Below, piece after piece: positions 1 to 8,482 of a stretch of 55,075 nucleotides of DNA; position 1 is the stretch's first letter, and every line of letters begins with the position of its first letter. Under the pieces are notes generated by a model. The model saw only the letters and a program-made list of their open reading frames with translations. It searched no databases and was not told the DNA's origin. The DNA comes from Clostridiales bacterium. GTDB taxonomy: Bacteria > Bacillota > Clostridia > Christensenellales > CAG-138. The DNA is taken from NCBI GenBank assembly GCA_012838425.1, contig DUPG01000004.1, forward strand, positions 1 through 55,075. The letters are read 5' to 3'. Made by a program: the position numbers and the translations under genes.

Positions 1-396
1 AATATGGTAGCAAGTGGTAATGCTATTTATCTTTTTGAAAACTTTGATATATCTATGCGACAATCGCCCAAAACACCCGACAAAAAGTTGAAAATATAAA
101 CTGCATAGATAATTTTACACTACACTACTAATGCCCTATTTACATAATATAGCAATAGAATTTTTTGTCAACTGTTTCCCGAAAATCCCATAATTTATTA
201 TGGGCAGCGTTGTTCATCTGTGAACCCGTTATATCGCAGCAGGCTCAACCGTTAGATTCTGCCGCCATGTTGCGGTTACACACCAAACGGGTTATAAAAA
301 ATAAATAAAGCGGATGGCAAGTCCTGTTGATTGCAAAAAGCGAGCCTTTGTGATACTTTATAGTAATAGCATAAATTTGGGCTTTGAGGGGAGCAT
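1..396 (+). other. glmS upstream region, structured but unassigned
   Basis: No gene is supported here. The stretch is AT-rich up to about 180 and then holds inverted repeats: a CCCATAAT/ATTATGGG hairpin at 187-204, and AACCCGTT (223-230) that can pair with AACGGGTT (286-293) around a smaller CCGC/GCGG hairpin. This could be a structured glmS leader. I looked for the conserved core of the glmS ribozyme and did not find it. A Shine-Dalgarno GAGGGGAG precedes the glmS start. Confidence 0.4.
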
Positions 397-2259
397 ATGT
401 GCGGAATAGTAGGATATATAAGCAATAATTCGCCGGCATCTTGCGAGAATGTAGCGAAGATACTGATAAAGGCGTTAGAGAAACTGGAATATCGCGGATA
501 TGATTCCGCCGGTATAGCTATTTTAGAGAGCAACGGCGAAAAGAAAATTCACATGATTAAGACGAAGGGGCATATTAAGGACCTATGCGCGCTTGCGGCC
601 GACAAATTCAGTACCCTTGAGAATTGCAGGGCAGGAATAGGGCATACGCGCTGGGCAACGCACGGCGAGCCCAATGACGTGAACTCACATCCGCATATGT
701 CGTATTCAAAGGAAATAGCACTTGTTCACAACGGAATCATAGAAAACTATTTAGAGCTTCGCGAGTTCTTAACCAAGCACGACTATAAATTTCTATCACA
801 AACCGATACGGAAGTAATAGCGCAGTTGGTTGAATATTACTACAAGGAAACTCATGACCCCGTAAAAGCCGTTCGCACAGCTACCAATATGCTTCAGGGC
901 ACATACGCGTTAGCTATTATTTTTGCCGAGCACCCCGATATGTTAATAGCAATTCGCAAGGACAGTCCGCTTATATTGGGCTTATGCGAGAACAGGAATA
1001 TGTTTGCCTCCGATGTATCTGCTATGCTTGAATACACGCGCGACATAATAAGGCTGTCGGACTATGAAATGGCCATAGTAAAGGCGGATTCGGTAACCAT
1101 ACTCAACCGCTTTGACGAGGAAGTAGAAAAGACTCCCGTAAAAATAACTTGGGACGCGAACGCCGCGGAGAAAGACGGCTATGACCATTTCATGATGAAG
1201 GAAATGATGCAGCAGCCCACGGCAGTCAGAAACACAATAAGCAGGTATGCAAACGGAACGCGCATAGATTTCGGGCTAAAATCAATCACGCGCGAATACT
1301 TGAAGAATGTGCGCGATATTTGCATAGTCGCATGCGGTTCGGCATATCACGCGGGGGTTGTTGGGGCTAATCTGTTCGAAAAGGCGTTGCGAATACCCAC
1401 AAGGGCGCAAATAGCGTCGGAATTCATATACTCAGACCCGCTTATAAACGAAAACACGCTTACAATCGTAATAAGCCAGTCCGGCGAAACGCTGGACAGT
1501 CTGCAAGCGCTGCGAAAGGCAAAGGAATTAGGCTCAAAAACGCTTTCAATAGTAAATGTTGAAGGCTCGATTATAGCAATAGAGAGCGACGACTGCATAT
1601 ACACGCAGGCAGGACCCGAAATAGCGGTCGCCACAACGAAGGCGTACAGCGCGCAGTTAGTGGTTTTATATATGCTGCTCGGGCATATACTGTCAATCAG
1701 GAATGATGACGCTTCTATCGAAAGCAGGTATTTATCCGAATGTATGGAAATTCCCGCAATGCTCGAATCGATATTAGAGCACAAGGAGCATATACAGCAC
1801 TTGGCAAGCCTGTATCAGAACTGCGAAAGCATATTCTACATAGGCAGAAATTTAGATTACGCGTTAGCACTTGAAGGCTCATTAAAGCTGAAAGAAATCT
1901 CATACATACATTCGGAGGCATACGCAAGCGGCGAATTGAAGCACGGCACTATTTCGCTTATTAAGCCGGGAACTCTCGTGATAGCAAGCTGCACATACGA
2001 ACCGCTATTCGAAAAGACCTTATCGAACATAACAGAGGTGCGTTCACGCGGGGCGGAGGTTATTGCGCTTGCAAGAGAGGGCAATACGAAGCTTGAAAGC
2101 GTTGCCGACCATTGTGTTTGGCTGCCCAAGTGCTCGCAGATGACAGGGCCTTCAATAGCGATAGTACCCATGCAGCTGTTCGCGTACTACATAGCTGCCC
2201 TGCGCGGCTGCGAGATTGATAAGCCACGCAATTTAGCCAAAACGGTTACGGTTGAGTAG
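397..2259 (+). CDS. glmS: Glutamine--fructose-6-phosphate aminotransferase (isomerizing)
   Basis: This cytosolic enzyme makes glucosamine-6-phosphate from fructose-6-phosphate and glutamine, the entry step to UDP-GlcNAc and hence to peptidoglycan. The protein is 620 residues, normal for the family. The N-terminal MCGIVGY gives the nucleophilic cysteine (Cys2, exposed after Met removal) of the class II glutamine amidotransferase domain, with HTRWATHG at 83-90. Two SIS domains follow, the first near IVACGSAYHAG (about 310). The C-terminus KPRNLAKTVTVE is the family's conserved tail. The ATG is set by GAGGGGAG six bases upstream. The gene stands alone, followed by a repeat-rich spacer and converging with sigE. 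Identification is secure. Confidence 0.97.
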   Translation: MCGIVGYISNNSPASCENVAKILIKALEKLEYRGYDSAGIAILESNGEKKIHMIKTKGHIKDLCALAADKFSTLENCRAGIGHTRWATHGEPNDVNSHPHMSYSKEIALVHNGIIENYLELREFLTKHDYKFLSQTDTEVIAQLVEYYYKETHDPVKAVRTATNMLQGTYALAIIFAEHPDMLIAIRKDSPLILGLCENRNMFASDVSAMLEYTRDIIRLSDYEMAIVKADSVTILNRFDEEVEKTPVKITWDANAAEKDGYDHFMMKEMMQQPTAVRNTISRYANGTRIDFGLKSITREYLKNVRDICIVACGSAYHAGVVGANLFEKALRIPTRAQIASEFIYSDPLINENTLTIVISQSGETLDSLQALRKAKELGSKTLSIVNVEGSIIAIESDDCIYTQAGPEIAVATTKAYSAQLVVLYMLLGHILSIRNDDASIESRYLSECMEIPAMLESILEHKEHIQHLASLYQNCESIFYIGRNLDYALALEGSLKLKEISYIHSEAYASGELKHGTISLIKPGTLVIASCTYEPLFEKTLSNITEVRSRGAEVIALAREGNTKLESVADHCVWLPKCSQMTGPSIAIVPMQLFAYYIAALRGCEIDKPRNLAKTVTVE

Positions 2260-2287
2260 GCACGAAGGCACGGGGCACGGGGCACGT

Positions 2288-2320
2288 TTACTTTTCTTGC
2301 AAGAAAAGTAACAAAAGAAC
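2288..2320. repeat. Dispersed repeat family B (24-bp palindrome plus CAAAAGAAC)
   Basis: A perfect 24-bp palindrome at 2288-2311 with core TTTTCTTGCAAGAAAA is followed by CAAAAGAAC. The same design, in either orientation, recurs near 4596, 7947, 18052, 25855 and 33314. Short GGGGCAC repeats precede it at about 2266-2286. It lies just after the glmS stop, but the T-run needed for an intrinsic terminator is absent. Confidence 0.6.
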
Positions 2321-2350
2321 AAGCATCTTATCAACAATTAGTGGCGCAAG

Positions 2351-2532
2351 CAATATTTAGCTATTTGCGAAGCAAATAATTTAGCTGCTCACGCAGTGAG
2401 CAATTTAGCTGTTAGCGACAGCGAACAATTTAGCGTTGCGAAGCAACATTTCATTCGCCGCAGGCGTCTTCATTCACGCGTAAGCGTGTCTTCATTCAGC
2501 GACACAGTCGCTGTCTTCATGTGCGAAAGCAC
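2351..2532. repeat. Modular hairpin array 1
   Basis: About eight short hairpins in series lie between the convergent glmS and sigE genes. The first half uses ATTTAGC-type linkers, with stems such as GCTCAC/GTGAGC, GCTGT/ACAGC and GTTGC/GCAAC. The second half uses TCTTCATT linkers, with CGCCGCAGGCG, CACGCGTAAGCGTG, CAGCGACACAGTCGCTG and GTGCGAAAGCAC. Stems differ from unit to unit but each is self-complementary. Related arrays occur throughout the window. Confidence 0.75.
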
Positions 2533-2541
2533 CTTTAACCC

Positions 2542-3273
2542 TTAACCCCTGTGCGCCGTAATTTCCTTCCTCAAAAAGCCCAGTATTCTTTTCTCCAATC
2601 TTGAAATATAGCTCTGCGAAATGCCCATCATATCAGCGACCTGCTTTTGCGTGCGCTCCTCTGTTCCGTATAGACCATATCTCAGCGTTACTATTTCCTT
2701 TTCGCGCGGCTCTAATTTCTCCATAGCCTTTTGTAGAAGCTCCTTGTCAATCTCGTCCTCGAATTCGCGGCTGACAACATCGTATTCCGTTCCTAAAACA
2801 TCGCTTAACAATAGCTCGTTGCCATCGCTGTCTATGTTCATCGGCTCGTCTAATGAAACCTCTAACTTCTGCCTGCATGACCTTCTTAGGTGCATTAAGA
2901 TTTCATTCTCAATACAGCGCGAAGCATATGTCGCAAGCTTTATGTTCTTTTTAACATTAAATGTATTTACAGCCTTAATAAGTCCTATTGTGCCTATGGA
3001 TATGAGGTCCTCTATATGAACGCCCGTGTTGTCAAACTTCCTTGCTATATACACCACGAGCCGCAGGTTGTGCTCTATAAGCCTGCGCCTTGCTGTGTCG
3101 GGGTCGGTAGCTAACATGGCAAAGGTTTTTTCTTCCTCCTCTTTGTCAAGCGGCGGGGGAAGCGCTTCTCCCATGCTCACATAATATAAAGGATTCTCCT
3201 GCTCTAACTGGCTATATACAAGCATTAGCAGCTTTTTGTAATTAGAGAACAGATATTGCAGAGGATTCAGCAT
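2542..3273 (-). CDS. sigE: RNA polymerase sporulation sigma factor SigE (pro-sigma-E)
   Basis: Sigma factor of the early mother-cell programme of sporulation. The ATG at 3273 is chosen because AAAGGAG lies upstream at a usable distance; an in-frame start at 3309 lacks this. The resulting 243-residue protein is close to the known length. The N-terminal 30 or so residues resemble a pro-sequence ending at [14 protein letters not shown], the region where SpoIIGA processes pro-sigma-E in Bacillus. Region 2 ([31 protein letters not shown]) and the region 4 helix-turn-helix ([19 protein letters not shown]) are intact. The start overlaps the end of spoIIGA by about 32 bases, the usual spoIIG operon arrangement. 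No sigG follows; instead comes the hairpin array. Confidence 0.93.
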   Translation of the reverse strand: MLNPLQYLFSNYKKLLMLVYSQLEQENPLYYVSMGEALPPPLDKEEEEKTFAMLATDPDTARRRLIEHNLRLVVYIARKFDNTGVHIEDLISIGTIGLIKAVNTFNVKKNIKLATYASRCIENEILMHLRRSCRQKLEVSLDEPMNIDSDGNELLLSDVLGTEYDVVSREFEDEIDKELLQKAMEKLEPREKEIVTLRYGLYGTEERTQKQVADMMGISQSYISRLEKRILGFLRKEITAHRG

Positions 3274-4048
3274 TTTCTTCAACTCCTTTACTTTTATGCG
3301 GTAAAGCAAGCACAGGCACTATTGCAGGCATATCCTTGCCGCGCTCATTTATGGCTATGTAGGCGGAAATCTCTATGCCGTCTATGTATATATGCTCGGG
3401 CAGAAACGCGCTCATAGTACCTGCGCCGCTCGTGTCTGAATACGGAATGTTTGTATCGCAATACTCTATCAGTTTAGGGGAACACAGCACTATAACAGGC
3501 AGACTGCTTATGGGTTCTGTCAGCAGATTGCCCGTATCTATAAAGCCCTCGAAATCATACGATTCGTTCTTATGAATAATTCGAACAGGCACTTTAAGCT
3601 TAGCCTTGACTCTACGCTTCGTTAATTTTCGGAAGATTGACGGCAAAGCGACTCCCGCTCCGACAGAATACAGAAGCACTCTGAAACCCGAGGGCGCGTA
3701 CAGTATTCCGCCGCTCATGCTTCCTGAAAAAGCATACACAAGCGCGAATGTCGCTCCGCCTATCAGCGCGGTTGATACGAACACCGCAGCCACGCTTCCT
3801 AATAGCTCGCGAATACCTTTTATTCGAAAGCATATCGCCATAGCAGCACACAGCAGTATTTTGAAAATCCACAGGTTAAGCGCGGGGAAGTAATACGCCA
3901 GCAAAGCATATACCGAAGCTAAAAAGCATATCAGAAGCTTCAGCCACTTGTGCGCGCGCCTGCCTAAAATCGCTTCGGACAGCCGAATTACAAGGCAGTT
4001 CATAAGGAAGTTGTCAAATATATACAGCTCAATATATATCGCCGACAC
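3242..4048 (-). CDS. spoIIGA: Sigma-E processing peptidase SpoIIGA
   Basis: Membrane aspartic protease that activates pro-sigma-E. The N-terminal half is hydrophobic with about five predicted membrane segments (residues 8-135). The soluble C-terminal half carries the catalytic DTGN at 171-174 in [11 protein letters not shown]. It sits directly upstream of sigE and overlaps it, which confirms the assignment. Length (268) is slightly short of the Bacillus protein. The start is odd: GTG at 4048 is almost inside the GGGAGG ribosome-binding site, whereas an in-frame ATA eight bases downstream of that site would give a protein starting [11 protein letters not shown], matching the expected family N-terminus. 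The true start is therefore uncertain by three codons. Confidence 0.9.
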   Translation of the reverse strand: MSAIYIELYIFDNFLMNCLVIRLSEAILGRRAHKWLKLLICFLASVYALLAYYFPALNLWIFKILLCAAMAICFRIKGIRELLGSVAAVFVSTALIGGATFALVYAFSGSMSGGILYAPSGFRVLLYSVGAGVALPSIFRKLTKRRVKAKLKVPVRIIHKNESYDFEGFIDTGNLLTEPISSLPVIVLCSPKLIEYCDTNIPYSDTSGAGTMSAFLPEHIYIDGIEISAYIAINERGKDMPAIVPVLALPHKSKGVEENAESSAISVL

Positions 4049-4202
4049 CTCCCTTGCTGATAGTAATTTATCACTGTAACCACGCGATTATTGTTGGGTG
4101 AGAGGGGAGAAGGGTGGAGTTATATTCAGAAATAAGCATGTGAATGCTTTGAAAATAAATATGCTTTATCAATCGCGAGCAAACAGTGGCCCATGCCGCC
4201 GC

Positions 4203-4457
4203 TTACTTCTTTCTCCTTATAGCATTTACAATAAGCAGTATTATCACCGCGCCTAATGTTGATACCAACAGGCTCCAGATATTAAAGCCGGTTACTCCGC
4301 GGCCGCCTAACAGGTTCATCACCAATCCGCCTACGAATGCGCCCACTATACCGACTAAAATATTAAGCCATGCGCCCATTTTCTCGTCGTTGCCGGTAAT
4401 AAGGCTTGCTATCCAGCCTGCAAGCGCGCCTATAATAAGCCATCCTATTATGCCCAT
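4203..4457 (-). CDS. GlsB/YeaQ/YmgE family small membrane protein
   Basis: An 84-residue, very hydrophobic, glycine-rich protein with three predicted membrane helices: GWLIIGALAGWIASLI, WLNILVGIVGAFVGGLVMNLL and SLLVSTLGAVIILLIVNAI. It ends in a basic RRKK tail. This matches the transglycosylase-associated (GlsB/YeaQ) family, small stress-linked membrane proteins with no established biochemical function. GGAGGTGAAC just before the ATG fixes the start; longer in-frame versions have no such site. It appears to be a single-gene unit upstream of, and in the same direction as, spoIIGA. The family call is firm, the function open. Confidence 0.85.
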   Translation of the reverse strand: MGIIGWLIIGALAGWIASLITGNDEKMGAWLNILVGIVGAFVGGLVMNLLGGRGVTGFNIWSLLVSTLGAVIILLIVNAIRRKK

Positions 4458-4595
4458 AAGTTCACCTCCGAAAATGTTTTGATTAGTATTAGCAGAAGGA
4501 CTGAAAAGTATTACGCGAAACAGACGCTTACTTATATGAAATCCTGCTCCGCTCGCAGCATAGCTTTGTATTCTTGCTTGCTGCAAGTATATTGA

Positions 4596-4650
4596 GTGTT
4601 CTTTTGCTGCTTTTCTTTCAAGAAAAGCAGTGGGGCTTGGGGCAACGCCC
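4596..4650 (+). repeat. Dispersed repeat family B copy
   Basis: The most complete copy of this family: TTCTTTTGC, then GCTTTTCTT/AAGAAAAGC arms, then TGGGGCTTGGGGCAACGCCC. A nearly identical layout is at 18052-18107, and a variant at 7947-8000. It lies between the glsB-like gene and the pyr promoter, a 328-bp space that otherwise holds only short ACTCC(A)CACT-like repeats at about 4676-4706. Confidence 0.65.
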
Positions 4651-4728
4651 TAAAAATGCGCGCTTCATATGCCGACTCCACACTGCTCGCTTCACACTCC
4701 GCACTGATTCTATATTTAACATTCTTAA

Positions 4729-4757
4729 TTGACAAAACGTCATTCATAATGTATAAT
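4729..4757 (+). promoter_or_regulatory. Consensus promoter of the pyr operon
   Basis: TTGACA (4729-4734), a 17-base spacer and TATAAT (4752-4757) form a perfect housekeeping promoter. Transcription should begin near 4764, only about 22 bases before the pyrF start, which leaves no room for a PyrR-type attenuator. Confidence 0.85.
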
Positions 4758-4785
4758 TACTCGAATGATTTTTAGGAGGGTGCCT

Positions 4786-5637
4786 ATGATGAACTGCTTA
4801 GCGAAGAGGGCAGTCGAAGTTAGCCCTGTATGCGTAGGCTTGGATATTCAAACTGAGTTTTTACCAAAGGTTATCGCGGATAAGGACATATCGCTTGGAG
4901 AAAAGTTTTTTGAATTCAACAAAAGAATAATTGACGCGACAAGAGAGCACGCCGCCTGCTTCAAAATTCAAATCGCCTGCTATGAGGCATTAGGACTTGA
5001 GGGCATGACGGCGTTTTATAATACCCTGAAATATCTCAAAAAGGTCGGCGCGATAGCTATATCGGACATTAAGCGCGGAGACATCTCCTCAACCGCTCAG
5101 CTATACGCGAAGGGGCATTTCTCGGGAGATTTCGAAACCGACATTATAACGGTTAACGCATACATGGGAGAGGACGCCGTATCGCCCTACTACCCCTATT
5201 TAGAGCAGGGCAAGGGAATGTTCGTATTGGTTAAAACGAGCAACAAAAGGAGCGGCGATTTGCAGGACAAGATTTTAGAGAACGGCGAGCCCGTGTATAT
5301 TCAGATGGCGCGACTGGTTGACAAGTGGGGACAAGCATTCATAGGCGAGAGCGGATTTTCGAACATAGGCGCTGTAATTGGGCTGACATATGTTGAGGAG
5401 TTCTTAAAGGTAAAGCAAATCATGAAAAATACATTTTTCCTCATACCCGGCTATGGAGCGCAGGGCGGAACAGCCGAGGACATTGGCAGGATTTTCGCTG
5501 ACGGTATTTGCGGAGTAGTAAATTCCTCACGCGGAATTATTTGCGCCCACATGGGTAAAACAGAGGGCGACGATTTTGATGTATATATAAACGAAGCGAC
5601 AGCTTCAATGCGGGAGAGTATAAATAAATGCCTGTAA
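4786..5637 (+). CDS. pyrF: Orotidine 5'-phosphate decarboxylase
   Basis: Last step of UMP synthesis, decarboxylating OMP. The protein is 283 residues and resembles the longer (type 2) branch of the family. The catalytic Asp-Lys-Asp array is visible in AISDIKRGDISSTA (D94, K96, D99), after VCVGLDIQ at 16-22. AGGAGGG at 4774-4780 selects ATG 4786 (or the adjacent ATG 4789); the ATG at 4765 lies ahead of this site. It is the first gene of pyrF-pyrK-pyrD-pyrE, and its stop overlaps the pyrK start. Confidence 0.95.
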   Translation: MMNCLAKRAVEVSPVCVGLDIQTEFLPKVIADKDISLGEKFFEFNKRIIDATREHAACFKIQIACYEALGLEGMTAFYNTLKYLKKVGAIAISDIKRGDISSTAQLYAKGHFSGDFETDIITVNAYMGEDAVSPYYPYLEQGKGMFVLVKTSNKRSGDLQDKILENGEPVYIQMARLVDKWGQAFIGESGFSNIGAVIGLTYVEEFLKVKQIMKNTFFLIPGYGAQGGTAEDIGRIFADGICGVVNSSRGIICAHMGKTEGDDFDVYINEATASMRESINKCL

Positions 5638-6332
5638 TTTTGCAAAACAGCCATGTAAGCCCCGAAGTATGCCTTATGACCATTAAAGGTTTAACAGGCA
5701 AGGCAGGGCAATTCTATATGCTTAGACCCACAAAGGTTTTAGACCCGCTTCTGGGCAGGCCTATAAGCATACATGACTGTGTTGACGGTAATTGCAGCTT
5801 TTTATATCGCATAGCGGGCAAGGGCACAAGCCTTATGAGCGAATTAAGGGCAGGCGATACCATTGAGGCATACGGTCCATACGGAAACGGTTTTGAGCCT
5901 GTGGATTCGGATATTCGCCTAATAGGCGGCGGCATAGGCATTGCGCCATTGTATTTCTTAGCGCGAACGCAAAAGGCGCTATACCCCAACAGAGTCATCG
6001 AGGCATACTTGGGCTTTGTGGAAAAGCCCTTTATGGTGCAGTATTTCAGAGCGGTTGCGGATTTCGTGTATGTGAGGGTAGGCGGATATATAACTTCAGA
6101 TGTTCCTTTTGAAGAAAATGTAGTGAACTACGCCTGCGGGCCTGTACCCATGATGAAGGCCGCAAAGGAAGAAGCCGAGAAGAAGGGCTCAACGCTGTAT
6201 CTTTCATTAGAAGCGCATATGGCGTGCGGCGTAGGCGCGTGCTTGGGCTGTACCTGCCCCACTGTTTCGGGGAATAAGCGCGTATGCAAGGACGGGCCTG
6301 TATTCTTGGCGTCGGAGGTGTGCTTTGAGTAG
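5628..6332 (+). CDS. pyrK: Dihydroorotate dehydrogenase B, electron-transfer subunit PyrK
   Basis: FAD and 2Fe-2S subunit that passes electrons from dihydroorotate oxidation in PyrD to NAD. RPISIHDC (44-51) is the flavin-binding motif, GGGIGIAP (100-107) is the nucleotide-binding loop, and Cys200, 205, 208 and 220 (ACGVGACLGCTC...RVC) ligate the cluster. The 234-residue length is slightly below usual, with a short N-terminus. Its ATG overlaps the pyrF stop by 10 bases and its own end overlaps pyrD by 8, so the three are translationally coupled. Confidence 0.93.
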   Translation: MPVILQNSHVSPEVCLMTIKGLTGKAGQFYMLRPTKVLDPLLGRPISIHDCVDGNCSFLYRIAGKGTSLMSELRAGDTIEAYGPYGNGFEPVDSDIRLIGGGIGIAPLYFLARTQKALYPNRVIEAYLGFVEKPFMVQYFRAVADFVYVRVGGYITSDVPFEENVVNYACGPVPMMKAAKEEAEKKGSTLYLSLEAHMACGVGACLGCTCPTVSGNKRVCKDGPVFLASEVCFE

Positions 6333-7227
6333 GCTAACAACCATTTTAGCAGGCGTTGAGCTGAAAAACCCCGTAATAGCCGCTTCGGGCACATTCGGCT
6401 TCGGCAAGGAGTTCGAGGGGTATTTCGACCCCGGGATTTTGGGCGGAATATCGGGCAAGGGGCTTACACTCAACGGTTCTAAGGGCAACAAGGGAATAAG
6501 GGTCTGCGAAACACCCGCCGGCATGATGAACTCAATAGGGCTTGAAAACCCCGGCGTTGAGCATTTCGTAAAGGAAGGCTGCAAAATAATGCGCAGCACA
6601 GGCGCGGCAGTCATATGCAATTTGGGCGGACACAGTCTTGAAGACTATGTAAAAGCCGCCGAGCTTCTGAACGAGGCCGACATAGATATATTAGAGCTGA
6701 ACATATCCTGCCCCAATGTAAAGGAAGGCGGCATGGCTTTTGGAATGTGCGGCGCTACCGCCTCTGATGTCGTAAAAAGAGTTAAGGCTGTAACAAGGTT
6801 CCCGCTTATGGTTAAGCTGTCGCCTAATGCTAACGATATTATTGAGGTCGCAAGGGCAGTAGAAGACGCGGGCGCAGACGCTATAAGCCTTATAAACACA
6901 TTGCTTGGCATGAAAATTGATGTAGTAAGACGCAAGCCCATATTCAACAATATATATGCAGGTGTATCGGGTCCTGCGGTTATGCCTATTGCGTTGCGCA
7001 TGGTGCATCAGGTATGCAAGGCGGTGAAAATTCCCGTTGTGGGCATGGGCGGAATATCAAGCTATACCGACGCGCTCGAATTCATAATGGCGGGTGCCGT
7101 CGCTGTTCAGGTAGGCACGGCGAATTTTGCGAATCCCTACACAATGCCAAGGATAATTGAGGGATTAGAGAAATACTGCATACAAAACAGCTTAGAGAAT
7201 ATATCCGAAATTCGAGGAATTATATAA
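6325..7227 (+). CDS. pyrD: Dihydroorotate dehydrogenase B, catalytic subunit
   Basis: FMN enzyme oxidising dihydroorotate to orotate, working as a heterotetramer with PyrK. The active-site base is Cys129 in NISCPNVKEGG, typical of class 1B enzymes. The start is TTG at 6325, supported by GGAGGTG at 6314-6320 and by the family N-terminus SRLTTILAGVELKNPV. The 300-residue length is standard. The phosphate/FMN region shows GMGGISSYTDALEFIMAGA. It lies inside the pyr operon, with pyrE following 16 bases later. Confidence 0.95.
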   Translation: MSRLTTILAGVELKNPVIAASGTFGFGKEFEGYFDPGILGGISGKGLTLNGSKGNKGIRVCETPAGMMNSIGLENPGVEHFVKEGCKIMRSTGAAVICNLGGHSLEDYVKAAELLNEADIDILELNISCPNVKEGGMAFGMCGATASDVVKRVKAVTRFPLMVKLSPNANDIIEVARAVEDAGADAISLINTLLGMKIDVVRRKPIFNNIYAGVSGPAVMPIALRMVHQVCKAVKIPVVGMGGISSYTDALEFIMAGAVAVQVGTANFANPYTMPRIIEGLEKYCIQNSLENISEIRGII

Positions 7228-7243
7228 GTAAAGGAGAGCTAAT

Positions 7244-7849
7244 ATGTTCAAAGCAAATGTTACAGAGGAAACGGTACGCGATTTATTAACGGAATCACAA
7301 GCGCTTTTGTCGGGGCATTTCCTGTTAAGCTCGGGCAGACATTCGGGGAACTATGTTCAGTGTGCGCAACTGCTGAGATTTCCTAAAAAAGCGGAGCTGG
7401 TGCTTTCAAGAGTCGCTGAGCAAATCAAGGCAGCGGGAATCGAAATAACAAAGGTTTGCGGTCCTGCTATGGGCGCTATACTGGTCGCGTACGAAATGGG
7501 CAGGCTGCTTGATGTGGAAGCGATATTCACCGAACGCAACAAGCAGACAGACCAAATGGAGCTTCGCAGGAACTTCGTAGTATCTGAGGGTGATAAAATT
7601 CTGCTGGTTGAGGACGCGGTAACCACAGGTAAATCGACTATGGAAACGGTAAAGGTATTAGAGGACTTGGGCGCTAAGGTAGTGGCGCTGGGCTGTATAG
7701 CCGACAGGAGAACAGCTGCCGCTGTTGAGCTGCCTTTCCCGGTATTTTCGGCAATAAAGCTTGACCTGCCAAGCTATTCCCCCGAAGAATGTCCGCTGTG
7801 CAAGGCAGGCACGCCGCTGGTACAGCATGGATCAAGAAAGATGAAATAA
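7244..7849 (+). CDS. pyrE: Orotate phosphoribosyltransferase
   Basis: Forms OMP from orotate and PRPP. The PRPP-binding signature ILLVEDAVTTGKS is at 119-131, preceded by CGPAMGAILVAYEMG (72-86). The 201-residue length fits. The longer, C-terminally extended form ending in CPLCKAG resembles clostridial PyrE rather than the E. coli type. AAGGAGAG lies seven bases before the ATG. Last gene of pyrF-K-D-E; carbamoyl-phosphate synthase, pyrB and pyrC are not in the window, so the operon covers only the late steps. Confidence 0.95.
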   Translation: MFKANVTEETVRDLLTESQALLSGHFLLSSGRHSGNYVQCAQLLRFPKKAELVLSRVAEQIKAAGIEITKVCGPAMGAILVAYEMGRLLDVEAIFTERNKQTDQMELRRNFVVSEGDKILLVEDAVTTGKSTMETVKVLEDLGAKVVALGCIADRRTAAAVELPFPVFSAIKLDLPSYSPEECPLCKAGTPLVQHGSRKMK

Positions 7850-7867
7850 TTTGCTTCGTAAATAGCG

Positions 7868-7916
7868 AAATATCCTGCGGATATGAAATATTGCGCGATG
7901 CGCAACATAAAATGCT
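7868..7916. repeat. Modular hairpins with ATGAAATAT linkers (family C-like)
   Basis: GAAATATCCTGCGGATAT is followed by ATGAAATAT and a TTGCGCGATGCGCAA hairpin, just after pyrE. The same string of modules, with different loop bases, occurs at 29754-29800. Confidence 0.6.
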
Positions 7917-7946
7917 TGCGCAATGCAAATAAGCTGATTAAAGGGC

Positions 7947-8000
7947 GTTCCTTTGCTGCTTTTCTTAATAATAAAAGTAATGGGGTACGGGGCAAAGCCC
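7947..8000 (+). repeat. Dispersed repeat family B copy
   Basis: GTTCCTTTGCTGCTTTTC, a degenerate second arm ATAAAAGTAA, then TGGGGTACGGGGCAAAGCCC. This is a diverged copy of the elements at 4596 and 18052. Confidence 0.55.
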
Positions 8001-8017
8001 GCCGTCATTCATATTGT

Positions 8018-8046
8018 TTGACAGCGCGCGTAGAATATTATAAAAT
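8018..8046 (+). promoter_or_regulatory. Promoter of the acyl carrier protein gene
   Basis: TTGACA (8018-8023), 17 bases, TAAAAT (8041-8046). It gives a leader of roughly 30 bases containing the GGAGGTGA ribosome-binding site. Confidence 0.65.
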
Positions 8047-8081
8047 GCACATTTGAGAGCACAAAAAGGAGGTGAGAAGGG

Positions 8082-8297
8082 TTGTCGGCATTCGATAAGC
8101 TGCGTGAGATGATTTCGCGCATTACAGGTGTCAGCGCAAGCACTATTACACCCGACACTACTATAAAACAGCTCAACATGGATTCTATGGATGTTTGCGA
8201 ATTGGTTTCTACGGTTGAAGACGAGTTTGATGTGCTTATCTGCAACGAGGAAAATATCCAAACCGTAAACGATTTAATGGTACAGTTAGGCTGTTAA
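8082..8297 (+). CDS. Acyl carrier protein
   Basis: A 71-residue acidic, helical protein with the phosphopantetheine attachment site LNMDSMDVCEL (Ser35); the family usually has DSLD, here DSMD. The start is TTG at 8082 behind AAAAGGAGGTGAGAAGGG; no ATG is available in frame. It is a single gene with its own promoter and terminator and with no fatty-acid or polyketide genes beside it, so it is probably either the cell's general ACP or an accessory one. The fold assignment is sure; the acyl chain it carries cannot be read from the sequence. Confidence 0.88.
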   Translation: MSAFDKLREMISRITGVSASTITPDTTIKQLNMDSMDVCELVSTVEDEFDVLICNEENIQTVNDLMVQLGC

Positions 8298-8318
8298 ACT
8301 AAAATAATTCGGACTTAT

Positions 8319-8345
8319 AACACCCGTTTGGGTGTTTTTTATTTT
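8319..8345 (+). terminator. Intrinsic terminator after the acp gene
   Basis: AACACCC-GTTT-GGGTGTT is followed directly by TTTTATTTTT: a 7-bp stem, tight loop and T-run. It begins about 20 bases after the stop codon. Confidence 0.85.
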
Positions 8346-8357
8346 TAGCGTGGAGCT

Positions 8358-8421
8358 ATCCGCGCAGGCGCGGAATGAATACAGCAGCTATGACACTGTG
8401 TTCATTCACCCGCAGGGTGAT
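8358..8421. repeat. Modular hairpin array 2 (short)
   Basis: CCGCGCAGGCGCGG, an AATGAATAC linker, an ACACTGTGT element, TTCATT, and CACCCGCAGGGTG, between the acp terminator and the ywlG-like gene. Confidence 0.6.
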
Positions 8422-8482
8422 GCTTCCTTGCTTTCCTCATAAAATAATGCTATTATAATATCAGCTATTAACGGAGGGTCTT

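Noticed and set aside
1-396. glmS ribozyme in front of glmS
   Set aside because: Expected in many Bacillota, but I could not find the conserved catalytic core; only unrelated inverted repeats are present.
2351-2532. CRISPR array
   Set aside because: Repeats are 8-base linkers and the variable parts are self-complementary hairpins of 11-17 bases, not unique spacers of 30 or more; no cas genes in the window.
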